Of a stretch of 49,111 nucleotides of DNA, positions 24,740 through 33,712 are shown one piece after another. This DNA is from an uncultured bacterium (lineage in GTDB: Bacteria; Verrucomicrobiota; Kiritimatiellia; CAIKKV01; CAITUY01). The position numbers were made by a program, and so were the translations under genes. A model generated the notes under the pieces. It was not told the DNA's origin, ran no database searches, and saw only the letters and a list, made by a program, of their open reading frames with translations. The DNA is taken from NCBI GenBank assembly GCA_903908715.1, contig CAIVSY010000099.1:1-49111 (forward strand). Direction: 5' to 3'. Each line of letters begins with the position of its first letter. The stretch's first letter is position 1.

Positions 24740-25924
24740 TCACTCCCGCACACACGGGAATCCAAGCGCCTCGAGGGCTGTGATGAGCGTCGCGGAACCG
24801 TTCCGCACGAACACCTTGCTGTACCGGAACTCCCTCCGTTCCGGGTAATCCTTCCTCTGGCGATCAAATTCCCTGACCCGCGCCGCCTCCGGCAAGACCA
24901 TCGAATCCCGGAACCGCCGGTCATCCTCGCCAATATCGTATACCCGGGACACCACTTCCCACAGAATCGCTTCGTCTTCGCGACCGGCCGCTTCCACCCG
25001 GATCTCCGGCACGATGGGCGGCGGCATCAGTGGCTCATGCGCCCAGCACGGTTGCACCCCCAGGAACCGGCAGGCCTCCCGGTACACCATAACCGTTCCC
25101 ATGACCTTGCCTTCAAAGGAATGACCGGCGATGTGCGGCGTGGCGATCTCCGCCAGCGGCACAAGTTCCGGACGGACCGCCGGTTCACCTTCCCAGGTGT
25201 CCATCACCACGGGCCCAAGCTTTCCGGATCGCACCATTGCGGCCAACGCATCACTCTTCACCACCGCTCCACGAGCCGCGTTGAGGAATAGGCAACCCTT
25301 TTTCAGTCGCCCGAGAAAGGCTTCATTCACCATGTGCAGCGTCCGATCCTCGCCCTCCTTGGTGAGGGGCACATGCAGGGTGACGATATCCGCCTCATCC
25401 AAAATGCGGTCAAGGCTTGCAAAGGGGCCCGGCTCCAGTCCGGCCCGCACAGCCCGGCCCGCCAATACTTCCCTTTCGCGCGGTGGATCGTTCAGCAACA
25501 CTCGCATACCAAGCGCGCGGGCCTTGACCGCCACCCGGCTTCCCACGTTCCCGACCCCTATAATACCCATGGTCTTTCCGGCCAGCCGGATTCCGTGTTT
25601 TCGCCCGGTGCGGAGCAATGCCGAGGTAACATATTCCGAGACACTGTTGGCATTGCAGCCCGGGGCATAGCACCACCGGATGCCCACCTCCTCGAGATAG
25701 GAAATGTCCAGGTGGTCCGTCCCGATCGTTGCGGTTCCGACAAAACGCACACGACTGCCCTCGAGAAGCCCCCGGTTGACCTTCGTGGTGGATCGGAGCG
25801 CCAGAAGGTCCGCGTCCCGGACATTCCCTGCCACGATATCCCGGCCTTCCAGGATCAGGGTCTCCCCCAGCGTGCCGAACGCCTCGGCCGCAAACGGCAT
25901 GTTGGTCGCACAAATGATTTTCAT
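24740..25924 (-). CDS. pdxB: 4-phosphoerythronate dehydrogenase
   Basis: PdxB oxidises 4-phosphoerythronate with NAD in the DXP-dependent pyridoxal phosphate pathway. The 394 residues fit the family. The N-terminal part shows NMPFAAEAF, then the 2-hydroxyacid dehydrogenase nucleotide fold with GIIGVGNVGSRVA and catalytic motifs HVPLTKEGED, NAARGAVV and PHIAGHSFEGK. A C-terminal PdxB dimerisation extension is present. The ATG overlaps the bioA stop (ATGA). BioA itself needs PLP, which gives the neighbourhood some sense. Confidence 0.92.
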   Translation of the reverse strand: MKIICATNMPFAAEAFGTLGETLILEGRDIVAGNVRDADLLALRSTTKVNRGLLEGSRVRFVGTATIGTDHLDISYLEEVGIRWCYAPGCNANSVSEYVTSALLRTGRKHGIRLAGKTMGIIGVGNVGSRVAVKARALGMRVLLNDPPREREVLAGRAVRAGLEPGPFASLDRILDEADIVTLHVPLTKEGEDRTLHMVNEAFLGRLKKGCLFLNAARGAVVKSDALAAMVRSGKLGPVVMDTWEGEPAVRPELVPLAEIATPHIAGHSFEGKVMGTVMVYREACRFLGVQPCWAHEPLMPPPIVPEIRVEAAGREDEAILWEVVSRVYDIGEDDRRFRDSMVLPEAARVREFDRQRKDYPERREFRYSKVFVRNGSATLITALEALGFPCVRE

Positions 25925-27258
25925 GCTGTATCCCGCATCGCCTCCCCGATCCGCACAACCATTTCACGAAGCACTTCCACCGGAGTTACCAGGGGGGGCA
26001 TCACATAAACCACGCTGCCCAGCGGCCGCAGGAGAATGCCCTTTCGGAAGAGCGCCTCCCGAATGCGCTGGGCCCGGGCTGAACCGCTCCCATCCTTGCC
26101 CTCCAGCAACTCGACCACGCCGATCATTCCCAGCGAACGAACATTCCGAACCCCCGGCATCCCGGCAAGGGATTCAAGCTCCCTGCGCAACACGTCCCCC
26201 GACGCCGCAGCCCGCTCGACAATCCGGTCTTCCGCGTAGACCCGCATCGTCTCCACCGCCGCGGCCGCCGCGATCGGATTGCCGGCAAAGGTGTGCCCAT
26301 GGTAAAATGTGCGATCTTCGGGTTTGTCCCGGAAGGTATTGGCGATCCCCGCCCGCACGATCGCGGCGCTGATCGGCAGGTAACCGGCTGAAAGGCTCTT
26401 CCCGACGCACACAATATCCGGCAAGATGCCGGCGTGCTCATGGGCAAACATCTTGCCCGTCCGCCCGAATCCCACCGCGATCTCATCGGCGATGAGAAGC
26501 ACTTCCTTCTCCGCGCAGAGAGCGCCAAGCCGCCGCAGGTATTCCGCCGAATGGATCCGCATCCCCCCCGCTCCCTGGCACATGGGTTCAATGATGACAG
26601 CAGCCAGTTCATGTGCATGCTCGCGGAGAATCAGCCTCATCGTGTCGAAGCACTCCTCCAGGCATATCCCGGGCGCCTCATGAAAGGCACAGGCCCCGCA
26701 ACATGGCGACGGCGCCTGGAACACCGGGAACAGCACCGGACGGAACGCCTTGTGGAACTGGGGCAGGTAGCCAACCGAGACCGCACCGATCGTATCCCCA
26801 TGATACGCGAAATCCAGCGCCACAAACTTGGTCTTCAACGCCCGACCGTTATTGTGCCAGTACTGCAGGGAAATCTTGAGCGCCGCTTCCACCGCACTGG
26901 AACCGTCGCTGGCAAACATCACCCGCCGCTCGTCGGGAAACAGGTCCACCAGCATGGACGCAGCCTCGACCGCACGGGGATGCGACAGATTCCCCAGGAT
27001 ACTATGCTGCAGTTCACGCGCTTGCCGGACGATGGCCTCGACGATCCGCGGATGTCCATGCCCGAGATTGCACGCCCACCAGGAGGAAATGGCATCCAGG
27101 TATCTCCGTCCCTCGCTGTCGTACAGATACACACCCTCGCCGCGGGTAATCAGCGGCAAAGAACCGGCATCCAGGGCGGACTGCTTCGTATAGGGATGCC
27201 AAACATTCTGACGGTCCATTTGCAGGTATCTCGCCGTGTCCAGCACACTCGGCTTCAT
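25921..27258 (-). CDS. bioA: Adenosylmethionine-8-amino-7-oxononanoate aminotransferase
   Basis: BioA makes 7,8-diaminopelargonate from KAPA for biotin synthesis, using SAM as amino donor and PLP as cofactor. Seen: WHPYTKQSAL and SSWWACNLGHGHP near the N-terminus (substrate pocket), DEIAVGFGRTGKMF, and Schiff-base Lys287 in CVGKSLSAGYLP. Length is 445 residues. The ATG at 27258 has AGGAGG upstream and overlaps the ogt stop; the longer frame to 27345 is rejected. No bioF, bioD or bioB occurs nearby. A related aminotransferase role cannot be excluded, but the motifs favour BioA. Confidence 0.92.
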   Translation of the reverse strand: MKPSVLDTARYLQMDRQNVWHPYTKQSALDAGSLPLITRGEGVYLYDSEGRRYLDAISSWWACNLGHGHPRIVEAIVRQARELQHSILGNLSHPRAVEAASMLVDLFPDERRVMFASDGSSAVEAALKISLQYWHNNGRALKTKFVALDFAYHGDTIGAVSVGYLPQFHKAFRPVLFPVFQAPSPCCGACAFHEAPGICLEECFDTMRLILREHAHELAAVIIEPMCQGAGGMRIHSAEYLRRLGALCAEKEVLLIADEIAVGFGRTGKMFAHEHAGILPDIVCVGKSLSAGYLPISAAIVRAGIANTFRDKPEDRTFYHGHTFAGNPIAAAAAVETMRVYAEDRIVERAAASGDVLRRELESLAGMPGVRNVRSLGMIGVVELLEGKDGSGSARAQRIREALFRKGILLRPLGSVVYVMPPLVTPVEVLREMVVRIGEAMRDTA

Positions 27259-27608
27259 CGTTCCCTCCTGGCGCCCTGGCCGGGAATCCGTTCCGTGAAG
27301 CCATACACCCGCGCCGGATCCTCCAGTACCCCACCAGAAAAGCAAACCCCTTCCGATTCCAGAAGACTAAGCTTGCGCCGGATTGCGCACCCTCCTGTCT
27401 CACCCTGAAAGCCGCCCACCCGCAGGTCAGAAGCAATCACCCGATGGCATGGCACCTGCGGCGCAAAAGGGTTCCGCCGCAACACCTGCCCGACCGCTCT
27501 GGCGGATCCCGGAACCCCGGCAGCCCGGGCTACCGCCGCATACGTGGCAACGCACCCGCAGGGAATCCGCCCCACCACATCATAGACCCGACCCGAAAAC
27601 CCCTTCAT
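27255..27608 (-). CDS. ogt: O6-alkylguanine-DNA alkyltransferase, catalytic domain only
   Basis: The 117-residue protein covers only the C-terminal DNA-binding and acceptor domain of the Ogt/MGMT family. The acceptor cysteine is intact (Cys54 in VPCHRVI), with the Arg-Ala-Val-Gly helix (ARAVGQVLRRNP) before it. This distinguishes it from alkyltransferase-like proteins, which carry Trp at that position. The usual N-terminal domain is absent. Short forms with the catalytic cysteine are known. It heads an overlapping ogt-bioA-pdxB set (ATGA at the bioA start). Confidence 0.85.
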   Translation of the reverse strand: MKGFSGRVYDVVGRIPCGCVATYAAVARAAGVPGSARAVGQVLRRNPFAPQVPCHRVIASDLRVGGFQGETGGCAIRRKLSLLESEGVCFSGGVLEDPARVYGFTERIPGQGARRER

Positions 27609-27668
27609 GAGAACCTTTCGTGACGGAAATCACTCCCCGCCATCACCCGACCCTGACCGTGGCCGGCC

Positions 27669-28091
27669 TCAACCCTTTTTCAACAAGTCCCGGATTTCCG
27701 CGAGGAGCCGTATATCGGCCGGCGGCTCTGCTGGAGCCACCACCTTGGCCGCTTCCCGCCTCTTCATCGCGTTGACTCCCTTGATCAGCAGGAAAACGGC
27801 AAAGGCAATGATAAGGAAGTCTATCACCGTGTTGAGGAACAATCCGTAGTTGATGGTTACCGCACCCGCTTCCTTGGCCTTTGCCAGTGACTCGTATCGG
27901 CCATCGCCGATCACCGCGTATAAATTGGAAAAATCCACCCCGCCCGTGAGCTTCCCGATGGGCGGCATGAGAACATCCGAAACCAGGGAAGAAACAATCT
28001 TCCCGAAAGCGCCACCGATGATTATACCCACCGCCATGTCGATCACGTTCCCGCGCATGGCAAATTCCTTGAACTCCTTGACCAGACTCAT
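27669..28091 (-). CDS. mscL: Large-conductance mechanosensitive channel
   Basis: MscL forms a homopentameric inner-membrane pore that opens under hypo-osmotic stress. The 140-residue protein shows the N-terminal amphipathic helix and first membrane segment ([20 protein letters not shown]), the conserved [13 protein letters not shown] after it, a periplasmic loop, the second membrane segment ([20 protein letters not shown]) and a charged C-terminal bundle ([11 protein letters not shown]). AGGAG precedes the ATG. Confidence 0.96.
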   Translation of the reverse strand: MSLVKEFKEFAMRGNVIDMAVGIIIGGAFGKIVSSLVSDVLMPPIGKLTGGVDFSNLYAVIGDGRYESLAKAKEAGAVTINYGLFLNTVIDFLIIAFAVFLLIKGVNAMKRREAAKVVAPAEPPADIRLLAEIRDLLKKG

Positions 28092-28138
28092 ATGAACTCT
28101 CCTTCCCCCGGAACAAGCCGGAATGTCTATGCGACAAG

Positions 28139-28166
28139 ATCATATCGCAGAACACGGCTGGTTCAA
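28139..28166 (-). promoter_or_regulatory. Candidate promoter of mscL
   Basis: On the minus strand TTGAAC (28166-28161) and TATGAT (28144-28139) are 16 bases apart, about 48 bases before the mscL ATG. The -10 box matches consensus at five of six positions. The -35 box overlaps the last codons of the upstream kinase gene. Confidence 0.5.
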
Positions 28167-30499
28167 GAATGGAACGGCGCTTTCACAGCCGGATTCAGGG
28201 CCATCCCCAGAACATCGGGCAACTCACGCTCAATGTCTCCTGTTTTGGCCAGCACGGCACACGCCTGCAGTTGTATCATCCGCCGCTCCTCCAGGCTGAT
28301 CTCCCGCCCCGTCACCACAACAACCGGAAGATCCCGGAAATGGGGGTTCCTGCGCAGAAGATGAATCATCGTGTAGCCATCCACTTCGGGCATGACCAGG
28401 TCCACAACCACCGCATCCGGAGGCGACAACTCGATCATCCGCAGCGCCTCCCGAGCACTGCTCGCAATCCGCACGGAAAAACGGCTGTCCCTCAGACTTT
28501 CCGCCAGCAACCGCCGGTCATCCTCATTGTCATCCACCACGAGAATCTGTCCGGCGGACGCCCTGACAATCCGGGCCAGGACTGCCAGTAAAGCCTCACG
28601 GGAAACGGGTTTCTGCAGGACATCCACCGCCCCTAGCACCGCCCCCTTCTGTTCCTGCGCCACAATACTGACCACAACCACGGGAATGTCACGCAAGGCG
28701 GGATCACTCTTCAACTGGCGCAGAACCATCCAACCGTCCATCTCGGGCATCAGCAGGTCCAGCGTAATCACATCGGGATGGCATTCCCGCGCCATGCGCA
28801 AACCATCCTGCCCGGAACTGACCGTGACAACCCTGTAGCCGGCGCTCTCTACAACCTGGCCGATCAGCACCCGGCCATCGGGATCATCGTCAATCACCAG
28901 CACCATGGGCACGCCCCGACGCTCTTTCGGCACCAGTGAAACCTCACGCTCCGAGGTACCCGTTTCGCCCCCTCCTGGATGGTGAACCGCCTCCTCTGGA
29001 ATAACCACGCGGAAGGTCGAACCTTGTCCCGGCTCACTTTCGACTTCAATCCGGTATCCCAGCACGTCACACAAGGCGCGCGAAATGGCCAACCCCAAAC
29101 CGGTCCCGCCATACTTCCGGGATGTCCCATCCTCGGCCTGCTGGAATGCCTCAAAAATGATTTCATGCCGGTCCGGCTGGATACCGATTCCCGTATCGCG
29201 CACCTCGATCGCGCCGGCACGACTGCCGTCCTTGACCGGAACGAGCGAAACCGTAACCTGCCCCTTTTCCGTGAACTTGATCGCGTTTCCAACCAGGTTC
29301 ACCAGGACTTGCGTCACCTTGCCAGGATCAGTCGCCAACGGCCACGCACCCGGGGGAACTTCCGATACGACAGAAATACCCTTTTCCCGGGCCTGCCCGT
29401 CCAACTGCCCCACTACAGCCTCGATCAGCGGACGCAGTTCCACCAGCCGCCATTCGGCATACACCTTGCACGCCTCGATCTTGGCAAGGTCCAGCACCTG
29501 GTTGATAAGGAACAGCAAATGCTTGCCATTGGCCAGGATCCGCTGCAGATACATTTGCTCCGTATCATCCAGATGATCTTCCTTGTTCTTCAGGAGAAGG
29601 CTGGCAAAACCAATCACGGAATTCAGCGGGGTTCGGAGTTCATGGCTCATGTTGGTCAGGAAACGGCTCTTGGCCGTGCTCGCATTCTCGGCATACGCCT
29701 TCGCCAGACGGGCTTCCTCCTCCGCGCGCTTACGCACTTCCACCTCCCGGGCAAGTTCGTCACGGGATACCGTCACCTCCTTGAGCCGTCCGGTCATCTC
29801 ATCAAATGCCCGGGACAATCCCCCGACCTCATCCTCGACGCCCGTATCCACCTTGTAATCCAGATGGCCCGCCCCGATGGTCGCGGTCGCGGATTGTAGC
29901 CGCCTCAGGGGAAGCACCACCCCGCGATCAAACAGGATGCATACAATCACCATGAACCCCGCCAGCAGGGCAATGGCTGCAGTTGTAATCAGGCCCGCCC
30001 TCCGGCGCGCCGCCGCCACCCGCCCGGAACTGCGGGCCGACAACAGGCCCGCATCAGCGACGATGGCCTTCGTCCGCGTGTCCAACTGCCCCATGTAGCG
30101 CTGCTTGAGAGCCAGCGATACTTCGTCGCCATTCCCGACCCCGACCCCGCGAAGCCCGGTCAATCCCAGAAAGGCAACGGCCATCCCCCTGGCATTACCG
30201 CGAATCCCGTCAAGGATCTCCCGATCCTCCGGATGGATGACAGCCGCGCTTCCGACAAGATGCATCAGCACCCCATGCTTGCGCTCCCACTGCATCTGCG
30301 CACGCTGGCTCTCATGGAGAAGATAGTCGCCCGTCAAGCCTCCCAGATCTACCAACTGGCGTATAATCTCCTGGGACCGGCTTTCCTCTTGCGTCGCCCT
30401 GTCCATGTCTTGTGTCGTTTTCCAGATGGTTGCAGCAACCAGTAACAGCAGAAGGACGGAAAAAATCGACAGGATGTACAGCTTGATCCGTATTCGCAT
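28163..30499 (-). CDS. Hybrid sensor histidine kinase with two receiver domains
   Basis: A 778-residue membrane kinase. Order: TM1 (about 7-25), periplasmic helical sensor (26-168), TM2 (169-190), HAMP (190-245), coiled coil, HisKA with His286 in MSHELRTPLNS, and HATPase (about 385-502) with NLVGNAIKF, DTGIGI and YGGTGLGLAIS. Two receivers follow: REC1 (about 530-640, Asp581) and REC2 (about 650-765, Asp700). There is no HPt or DNA-binding domain, so signal must pass to another protein. AAGGAGGAG precedes the ATG. It lies 52 bases downstream of an orphan substrate-binding lipoprotein, which may be its ligand sensor. Confidence 0.93.
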   Translation of the reverse strand: MRIRIKLYILSIFSVLLLLLVAATIWKTTQDMDRATQEESRSQEIIRQLVDLGGLTGDYLLHESQRAQMQWERKHGVLMHLVGSAAVIHPEDREILDGIRGNARGMAVAFLGLTGLRGVGVGNGDEVSLALKQRYMGQLDTRTKAIVADAGLLSARSSGRVAAARRRAGLITTAAIALLAGFMVIVCILFDRGVVLPLRRLQSATATIGAGHLDYKVDTGVEDEVGGLSRAFDEMTGRLKEVTVSRDELAREVEVRKRAEEEARLAKAYAENASTAKSRFLTNMSHELRTPLNSVIGFASLLLKNKEDHLDDTEQMYLQRILANGKHLLFLINQVLDLAKIEACKVYAEWRLVELRPLIEAVVGQLDGQAREKGISVVSEVPPGAWPLATDPGKVTQVLVNLVGNAIKFTEKGQVTVSLVPVKDGSRAGAIEVRDTGIGIQPDRHEIIFEAFQQAEDGTSRKYGGTGLGLAISRALCDVLGYRIEVESEPGQGSTFRVVIPEEAVHHPGGGETGTSEREVSLVPKERRGVPMVLVIDDDPDGRVLIGQVVESAGYRVVTVSSGQDGLRMARECHPDVITLDLLMPEMDGWMVLRQLKSDPALRDIPVVVVSIVAQEQKGAVLGAVDVLQKPVSREALLAVLARIVRASAGQILVVDDNEDDRRLLAESLRDSRFSVRIASSAREALRMIELSPPDAVVVDLVMPEVDGYTMIHLLRRNPHFRDLPVVVVTGREISLEERRMIQLQACAVLAKTGDIERELPDVLGMALNPAVKAPFHS

Positions 30500-30551
30500 G
30501 ACTGGCTCCTCCTTCAGGACCTGTATTCCCGCATCACGGAATAACGCGTAT

Positions 30552-31547
30552 TCAATGGATGACGCTCACCGCCTCCGGCTGCAACCCGGCCAAAGGCCCT
30601 GGCTCAAGATAGTGGAGATAGTTTGGGATCTCTTCGGCATGCCCGTTCATAAAGACAACCCACCGGGCTTCATCCTCCAGACTGACCAGCAGGGACTGCG
30701 GCAGGGTAACCCGAAAATCAATTTCCCGTCGCATGCGCTGCACCGAGGCGTCATTGAGTTGAAGCCGTTCCGCAATCACCCCTTCCAGGGATTCAGGCTT
30801 CCTCCTCGCCACTTCCGCAGCCTCCAGGAGAGCCCGTAAAACACCTTCCACCATACGCGGTTTTTCCCGCAAGACACGGTCTGTCGTGACAAGGCAGTAG
30901 TACCGGACACACAAACCAGGATCCTGCAGGACAACAGCCGAATCCCCCAAACGGCTCACCGCTCGTGTTGTCAGCGGCTCGCGCAGTACAGCCGCTTGCA
31001 CGTCCCCCCGCTCCAGCATCGCGGGAAGTTCGTCCGGCTGACCGAAGACGAGTTCCGCATCCCCGGGCTGGATCCCGTTCTTGAGCAGATAGAGTCCCAG
31101 GAAGAAATGCATAAAAGACATCGACTGGGTGGCAATCCGGCGGCCGTACAAATCACCCGGCCCCCGAATCCCCGCATCCTTCCGCGCGACAATCTTCATG
31201 AGATTGTCCGAAGACCCCAGCACCGCCAGAATCCGAAGGTCCCTGCGGGAGAAGCTCTCTGTCACAATCGGAGTCTGGGCGGCTGTAGCCATCTCCACCT
31301 CCCCCCTCAGCAGGGCTCCCAGGGCCAGTTTACCACTGGGATAATTGGAGACCGCGACCGCAAGATTGGCGGCCTTGAAAAGATTCTTCTGCTCGGCAAG
31401 GAACGCAAGGCCACTATCCGCCTCCATGCCGAGACCGAGGGTGACGGGAATTCCCGGCAATGGTTGTGCAGACTCCCGGCGCGAGCCGCAACCCGACACC
31501 GCCACCACCCCGGCCATGAACAAAGGAACAAGGTTCCATGCCCTCAC
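30552..31547 (-). CDS. NMT1/SsuA-type substrate-binding lipoprotein
   Basis: The 331-residue exported protein has a signal peptide ending in the lipobox VAVSGC and a periplasmic binding fold of the nitrate/sulfonate/NMT1 family. Typical segments are FLAEQKNLFKAANL, YPSGKLALGALLRGEVEMA, DLYGRRIATQSMS and DELPAMLERGDVQAAVLREP. GTG 31547 is chosen because AGGGAGG lies six bases upstream and the signal peptide then starts correctly. No permease or ATPase gene is near. It sits between gmhA and a hybrid histidine kinase on the same strand, which suggests ligand sensing rather than uptake. The ligand is unknown. Confidence 0.83.
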   Translation of the reverse strand: MRAWNLVPLFMAGVVAVSGCGSRRESAQPLPGIPVTLGLGMEADSGLAFLAEQKNLFKAANLAVAVSNYPSGKLALGALLRGEVEMATAAQTPIVTESFSRRDLRILAVLGSSDNLMKIVARKDAGIRGPGDLYGRRIATQSMSFMHFFLGLYLLKNGIQPGDAELVFGQPDELPAMLERGDVQAAVLREPLTTRAVSRLGDSAVVLQDPGLCVRYYCLVTTDRVLREKPRMVEGVLRALLEAAEVARRKPESLEGVIAERLQLNDASVQRMRREIDFRVTLPQSLLVSLEDEARWVVFMNGHAEEIPNYLHYLEPGPLAGLQPEAVSVIH

Positions 31548-31593
31548 GCCGCGCCTCCCTTCAGCGATACTGAACCAAGGCTTTGGGAAAATG

Positions 31594-32163
31594 TTACGCA
31601 AACGCCCGCTCGATGATCTCAAGGAAAATATGCAGCAGAACCTGATGCGCCTCCTGGATGCGCGCAGTCTCAGAACCCGGAACAATGACTTCCCAGGTTC
31701 CCTTACCCGCAAGCCGCCCGCCCCCCTTGCCCAGAAGACACAATGTCCGGACCCCGCGGGCATTCGCGGCCTCCAGCGCACGGGAAAGATTCGCCCCCGA
31801 ACCGCTGGTACTGAAGAGTACCAGCACATCCCCCGCCTTCCCAATGCCTTCCACCTGACGGCTGAAGATCTCATCAAAGCCGTAATCGTTGCCGATGCAA
31901 GTCAAAGCGGTGGGATCGGCAACCAAGGCTATCCCCGGCAGCGCAATCCGGTTCCCCTTGAAACGCCCGACCAGTTCCTCGGCCATGTGCAGGGCCTCCG
32001 CCGCACTGCCCCCATTGCCTGCGGTCATGATCTTGTTCCCGGAACGCAGCGCCGCAACCAGCGCCGTCCCGATCTCGTCAATCCGGCCCGCCTGGGAAAG
32101 AAGAGCATCCACGGTCCGTGAACATTCCCTCAAGCTGTCTTCCACCTGCCGAACCTGGTTCAC
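31594..32163 (-). CDS. gmhA: Phosphoheptose (sedoheptulose-7-phosphate) isomerase
   Basis: GmhA converts sedoheptulose 7-phosphate to D-glycero-D-manno-heptose 7-phosphate, the first step of ADP-heptose supply for LPS core or surface glycans. The 189-residue SIS-domain protein shows TAGNGGSAAEALHMAEELVG, FSTSGSGANL and the helix with TARIQEAHQVLLH. GTG 32163 has a strong AGGAGGG site; longer frames run into the promoter. It is first of a leftward set with the lipoprotein and hybrid kinase. Other heptose genes are not in the window. Confidence 0.92.
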   Translation of the reverse strand: MNQVRQVEDSLRECSRTVDALLSQAGRIDEIGTALVAALRSGNKIMTAGNGGSAAEALHMAEELVGRFKGNRIALPGIALVADPTALTCIGNDYGFDEIFSRQVEGIGKAGDVLVLFSTSGSGANLSRALEAANARGVRTLCLLGKGGGRLAGKGTWEVIVPGSETARIQEAHQVLLHIFLEIIERAFA

Positions 32164-32189
32164 AACTGCAACCCTCCTTCTCTCGCGCG

Positions 32190-32218
32190 ATGATAGTCCT
32201 ATAACTCCAAACATGCAA
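32190..32218 (-). promoter_or_regulatory. Candidate promoter of gmhA
   Basis: On the minus strand TTGCAT (32218-32213) and TATCAT (32195-32190) are separated by 17 bases. Transcription would begin some 20 bases before the GTG at 32163. The -10 box is good and the -35 box is weak. Confidence 0.45.
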
Positions 32219-32308
32219 CCCGGGTTTTTAACCATCGCCAACCGGAATTCCTTTGTTCCGTTTTTCGTGCCTGTGGTGTAATCTGCGAATCGGAAAGGAG
32301 ATCGTGTC

Positions 32309-32794
32309 ATGTCCGTAAAACGTCTGCTCCCCCTCGGTGCCTTCCTATGCCTCACAGCTGTCGTGGCCCTGGCAGCCGCCAAGACCATGAGTGTGCAGGT
32401 CCGAAAGGCGGAAATCCGCGACACACCAAACTTCCTCGGTAGAGTCGTCTCGTCCCTCGCCTATGGCGACAAGGTCACAGTGGACGGACAGGATGGACCG
32501 TGGACGAAAGTCAGCGCGGGCAATGCAGCCGGATGGGTTCATAATTCGGCGCTGACCACCAGGAACATCGTCCTGCAGTCAGGCACAGCAGCCGAAGCCA
32601 CAGCCTCGAGCGGCGAAATGGCCCTCGCAGGCAAAGGGTTCAACGCCGATGTCGAGAAACAGTTCAAGGACAACCACAAGGACATCGACTTCAAATGGGT
32701 TGATCGCATGGAAAAAATCGTGATCGCACCAAACCGTATCAAGGCATTCGCCGATGAGGGCAGCCTGACCAGCACCCAGGGAGGTGCACGGTGA
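32309..32794 (+). CDS. Exported SH3b-domain protein
   Basis: A 161-residue protein with a signal peptide (about 1-24) and a bacterial SH3 domain (about 25-90). Telltale features are VQVRKAEIRDTPNFLGRVV, the GD turn, and GPWTKVSAGNAAGWVHNSAL. The C-terminal 70 residues are polar, with KGFNADVEKQFKDNHKD, and unassigned. Such proteins usually bind peptidoglycan or partner envelope proteins. GGAAAGGAGA precedes the ATG. Its stop overlaps the GTG of the M48 peptidase (GTGA), so the two are probably made together. Confidence 0.82.
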   Translation: MSVKRLLPLGAFLCLTAVVALAAAKTMSVQVRKAEIRDTPNFLGRVVSSLAYGDKVTVDGQDGPWTKVSAGNAAGWVHNSALTTRNIVLQSGTAAEATASSGEMALAGKGFNADVEKQFKDNHKDIDFKWVDRMEKIVIAPNRIKAFADEGSLTSTQGGAR

Positions 32795-33702
32795 AGACAC
32801 TACTGATCCTCCTGATCACCCTCCCCTGCCTGCTCTGCACCAGTTGCAAAACCCTGGATGCAATCACCGAGGCCGGTACCGCCGTGGGCGTCGCCACAGG
32901 CGCCATCACCACCGAACAAGCCGATTCCATCAACCGGTCGGCCGGGGCGGTCGGCAAGGTCTTCGAATCCATTACACCGGAGCAGGAATACTACATCGGG
33001 CGGACCGTTGCCGCCACGATCCTCTCCCAGTACAAGCCGATGGACAATAGCGCCCTGACCGAGTACCTGAACACCATTGGCCAGTATCTGGCGCTCTGTT
33101 CGGACCGCCCGGAAACCTTCGGCGGGTATCACTTCCTCGTCATGGATTCCGAGGAAATCAACGCCTTCGCGGCACCCGGCGGCCTGATCCTGGTCTCACG
33201 AGGCATGCTGAAATGCTGCCGCGACGAACACGCCCTTGCCGCCGTCCTGGCGCACGAGGTGGCCCACGTCGGCTTGAATCACGGCCTGCAGGCCATCAGC
33301 AAGAGCCGCCTGACCGCTGCCGCCACAATCCTCGGCGCCGAAACCGCGAAGAACCTCGGCGGCAAGGAACTGGCCGACCTGACGAAAACCTTCGAGGATT
33401 CGATCTCGGATATCACCGGCAAATTGGTGAACAGCGGCTACGCCCGTCAGTTGGAACTCCAGGCGGACAAGACAGCCGTCGCAACCCTGCGACGCGCCGG
33501 CTATAATCCAACCGGTCTCACCGATATGCTGGCGGAAATGGAAAAGAACCTCAAACCGGGCGGACTGGACTTCGCAAAAACACATCCGGACCCAAAGGTC
33601 CGCATTGCGGAACTCCGGAAACTCCTGGCTTCCGAGACACAGGTAGCCGCCCAGCCTGAAGTCCTGCGCAAACGCTTCCAGAAGGCGATCAGCGGTCTCT
33701 GA
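32791..33702 (+). CDS. M48 family metallopeptidase, lipoprotein
   Basis: The 303-residue periplasmic lipoprotein has a lipobox ending at Cys19 (LLCTSC). The zinc site is HEVAH at residues 155-159, with the third ligand in the downstream ELQAD motif. It resembles BepA/LoiP/YcaL-type proteases that police outer-membrane protein assembly. The GTG start overlaps the SH3b gene, with GGGAGG upstream, and the CHASE2-cyclase begins 10 bases after its stop. The SH3b partner could hold the enzyme near peptidoglycan. The bepA name is not assigned because no TPR region follows. Confidence 0.9.
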   Translation: MKTLLILLITLPCLLCTSCKTLDAITEAGTAVGVATGAITTEQADSINRSAGAVGKVFESITPEQEYYIGRTVAATILSQYKPMDNSALTEYLNTIGQYLALCSDRPETFGGYHFLVMDSEEINAFAAPGGLILVSRGMLKCCRDEHALAAVLAHEVAHVGLNHGLQAISKSRLTAAATILGAETAKNLGGKELADLTKTFEDSISDITGKLVNSGYARQLELQADKTAVATLRRAGYNPTGLTDMLAEMEKNLKPGGLDFAKTHPDPKVRIAELRKLLASETQVAAQPEVLRKRFQKAISGL

Positions 33703-33712
33703 CCCCCACTGT

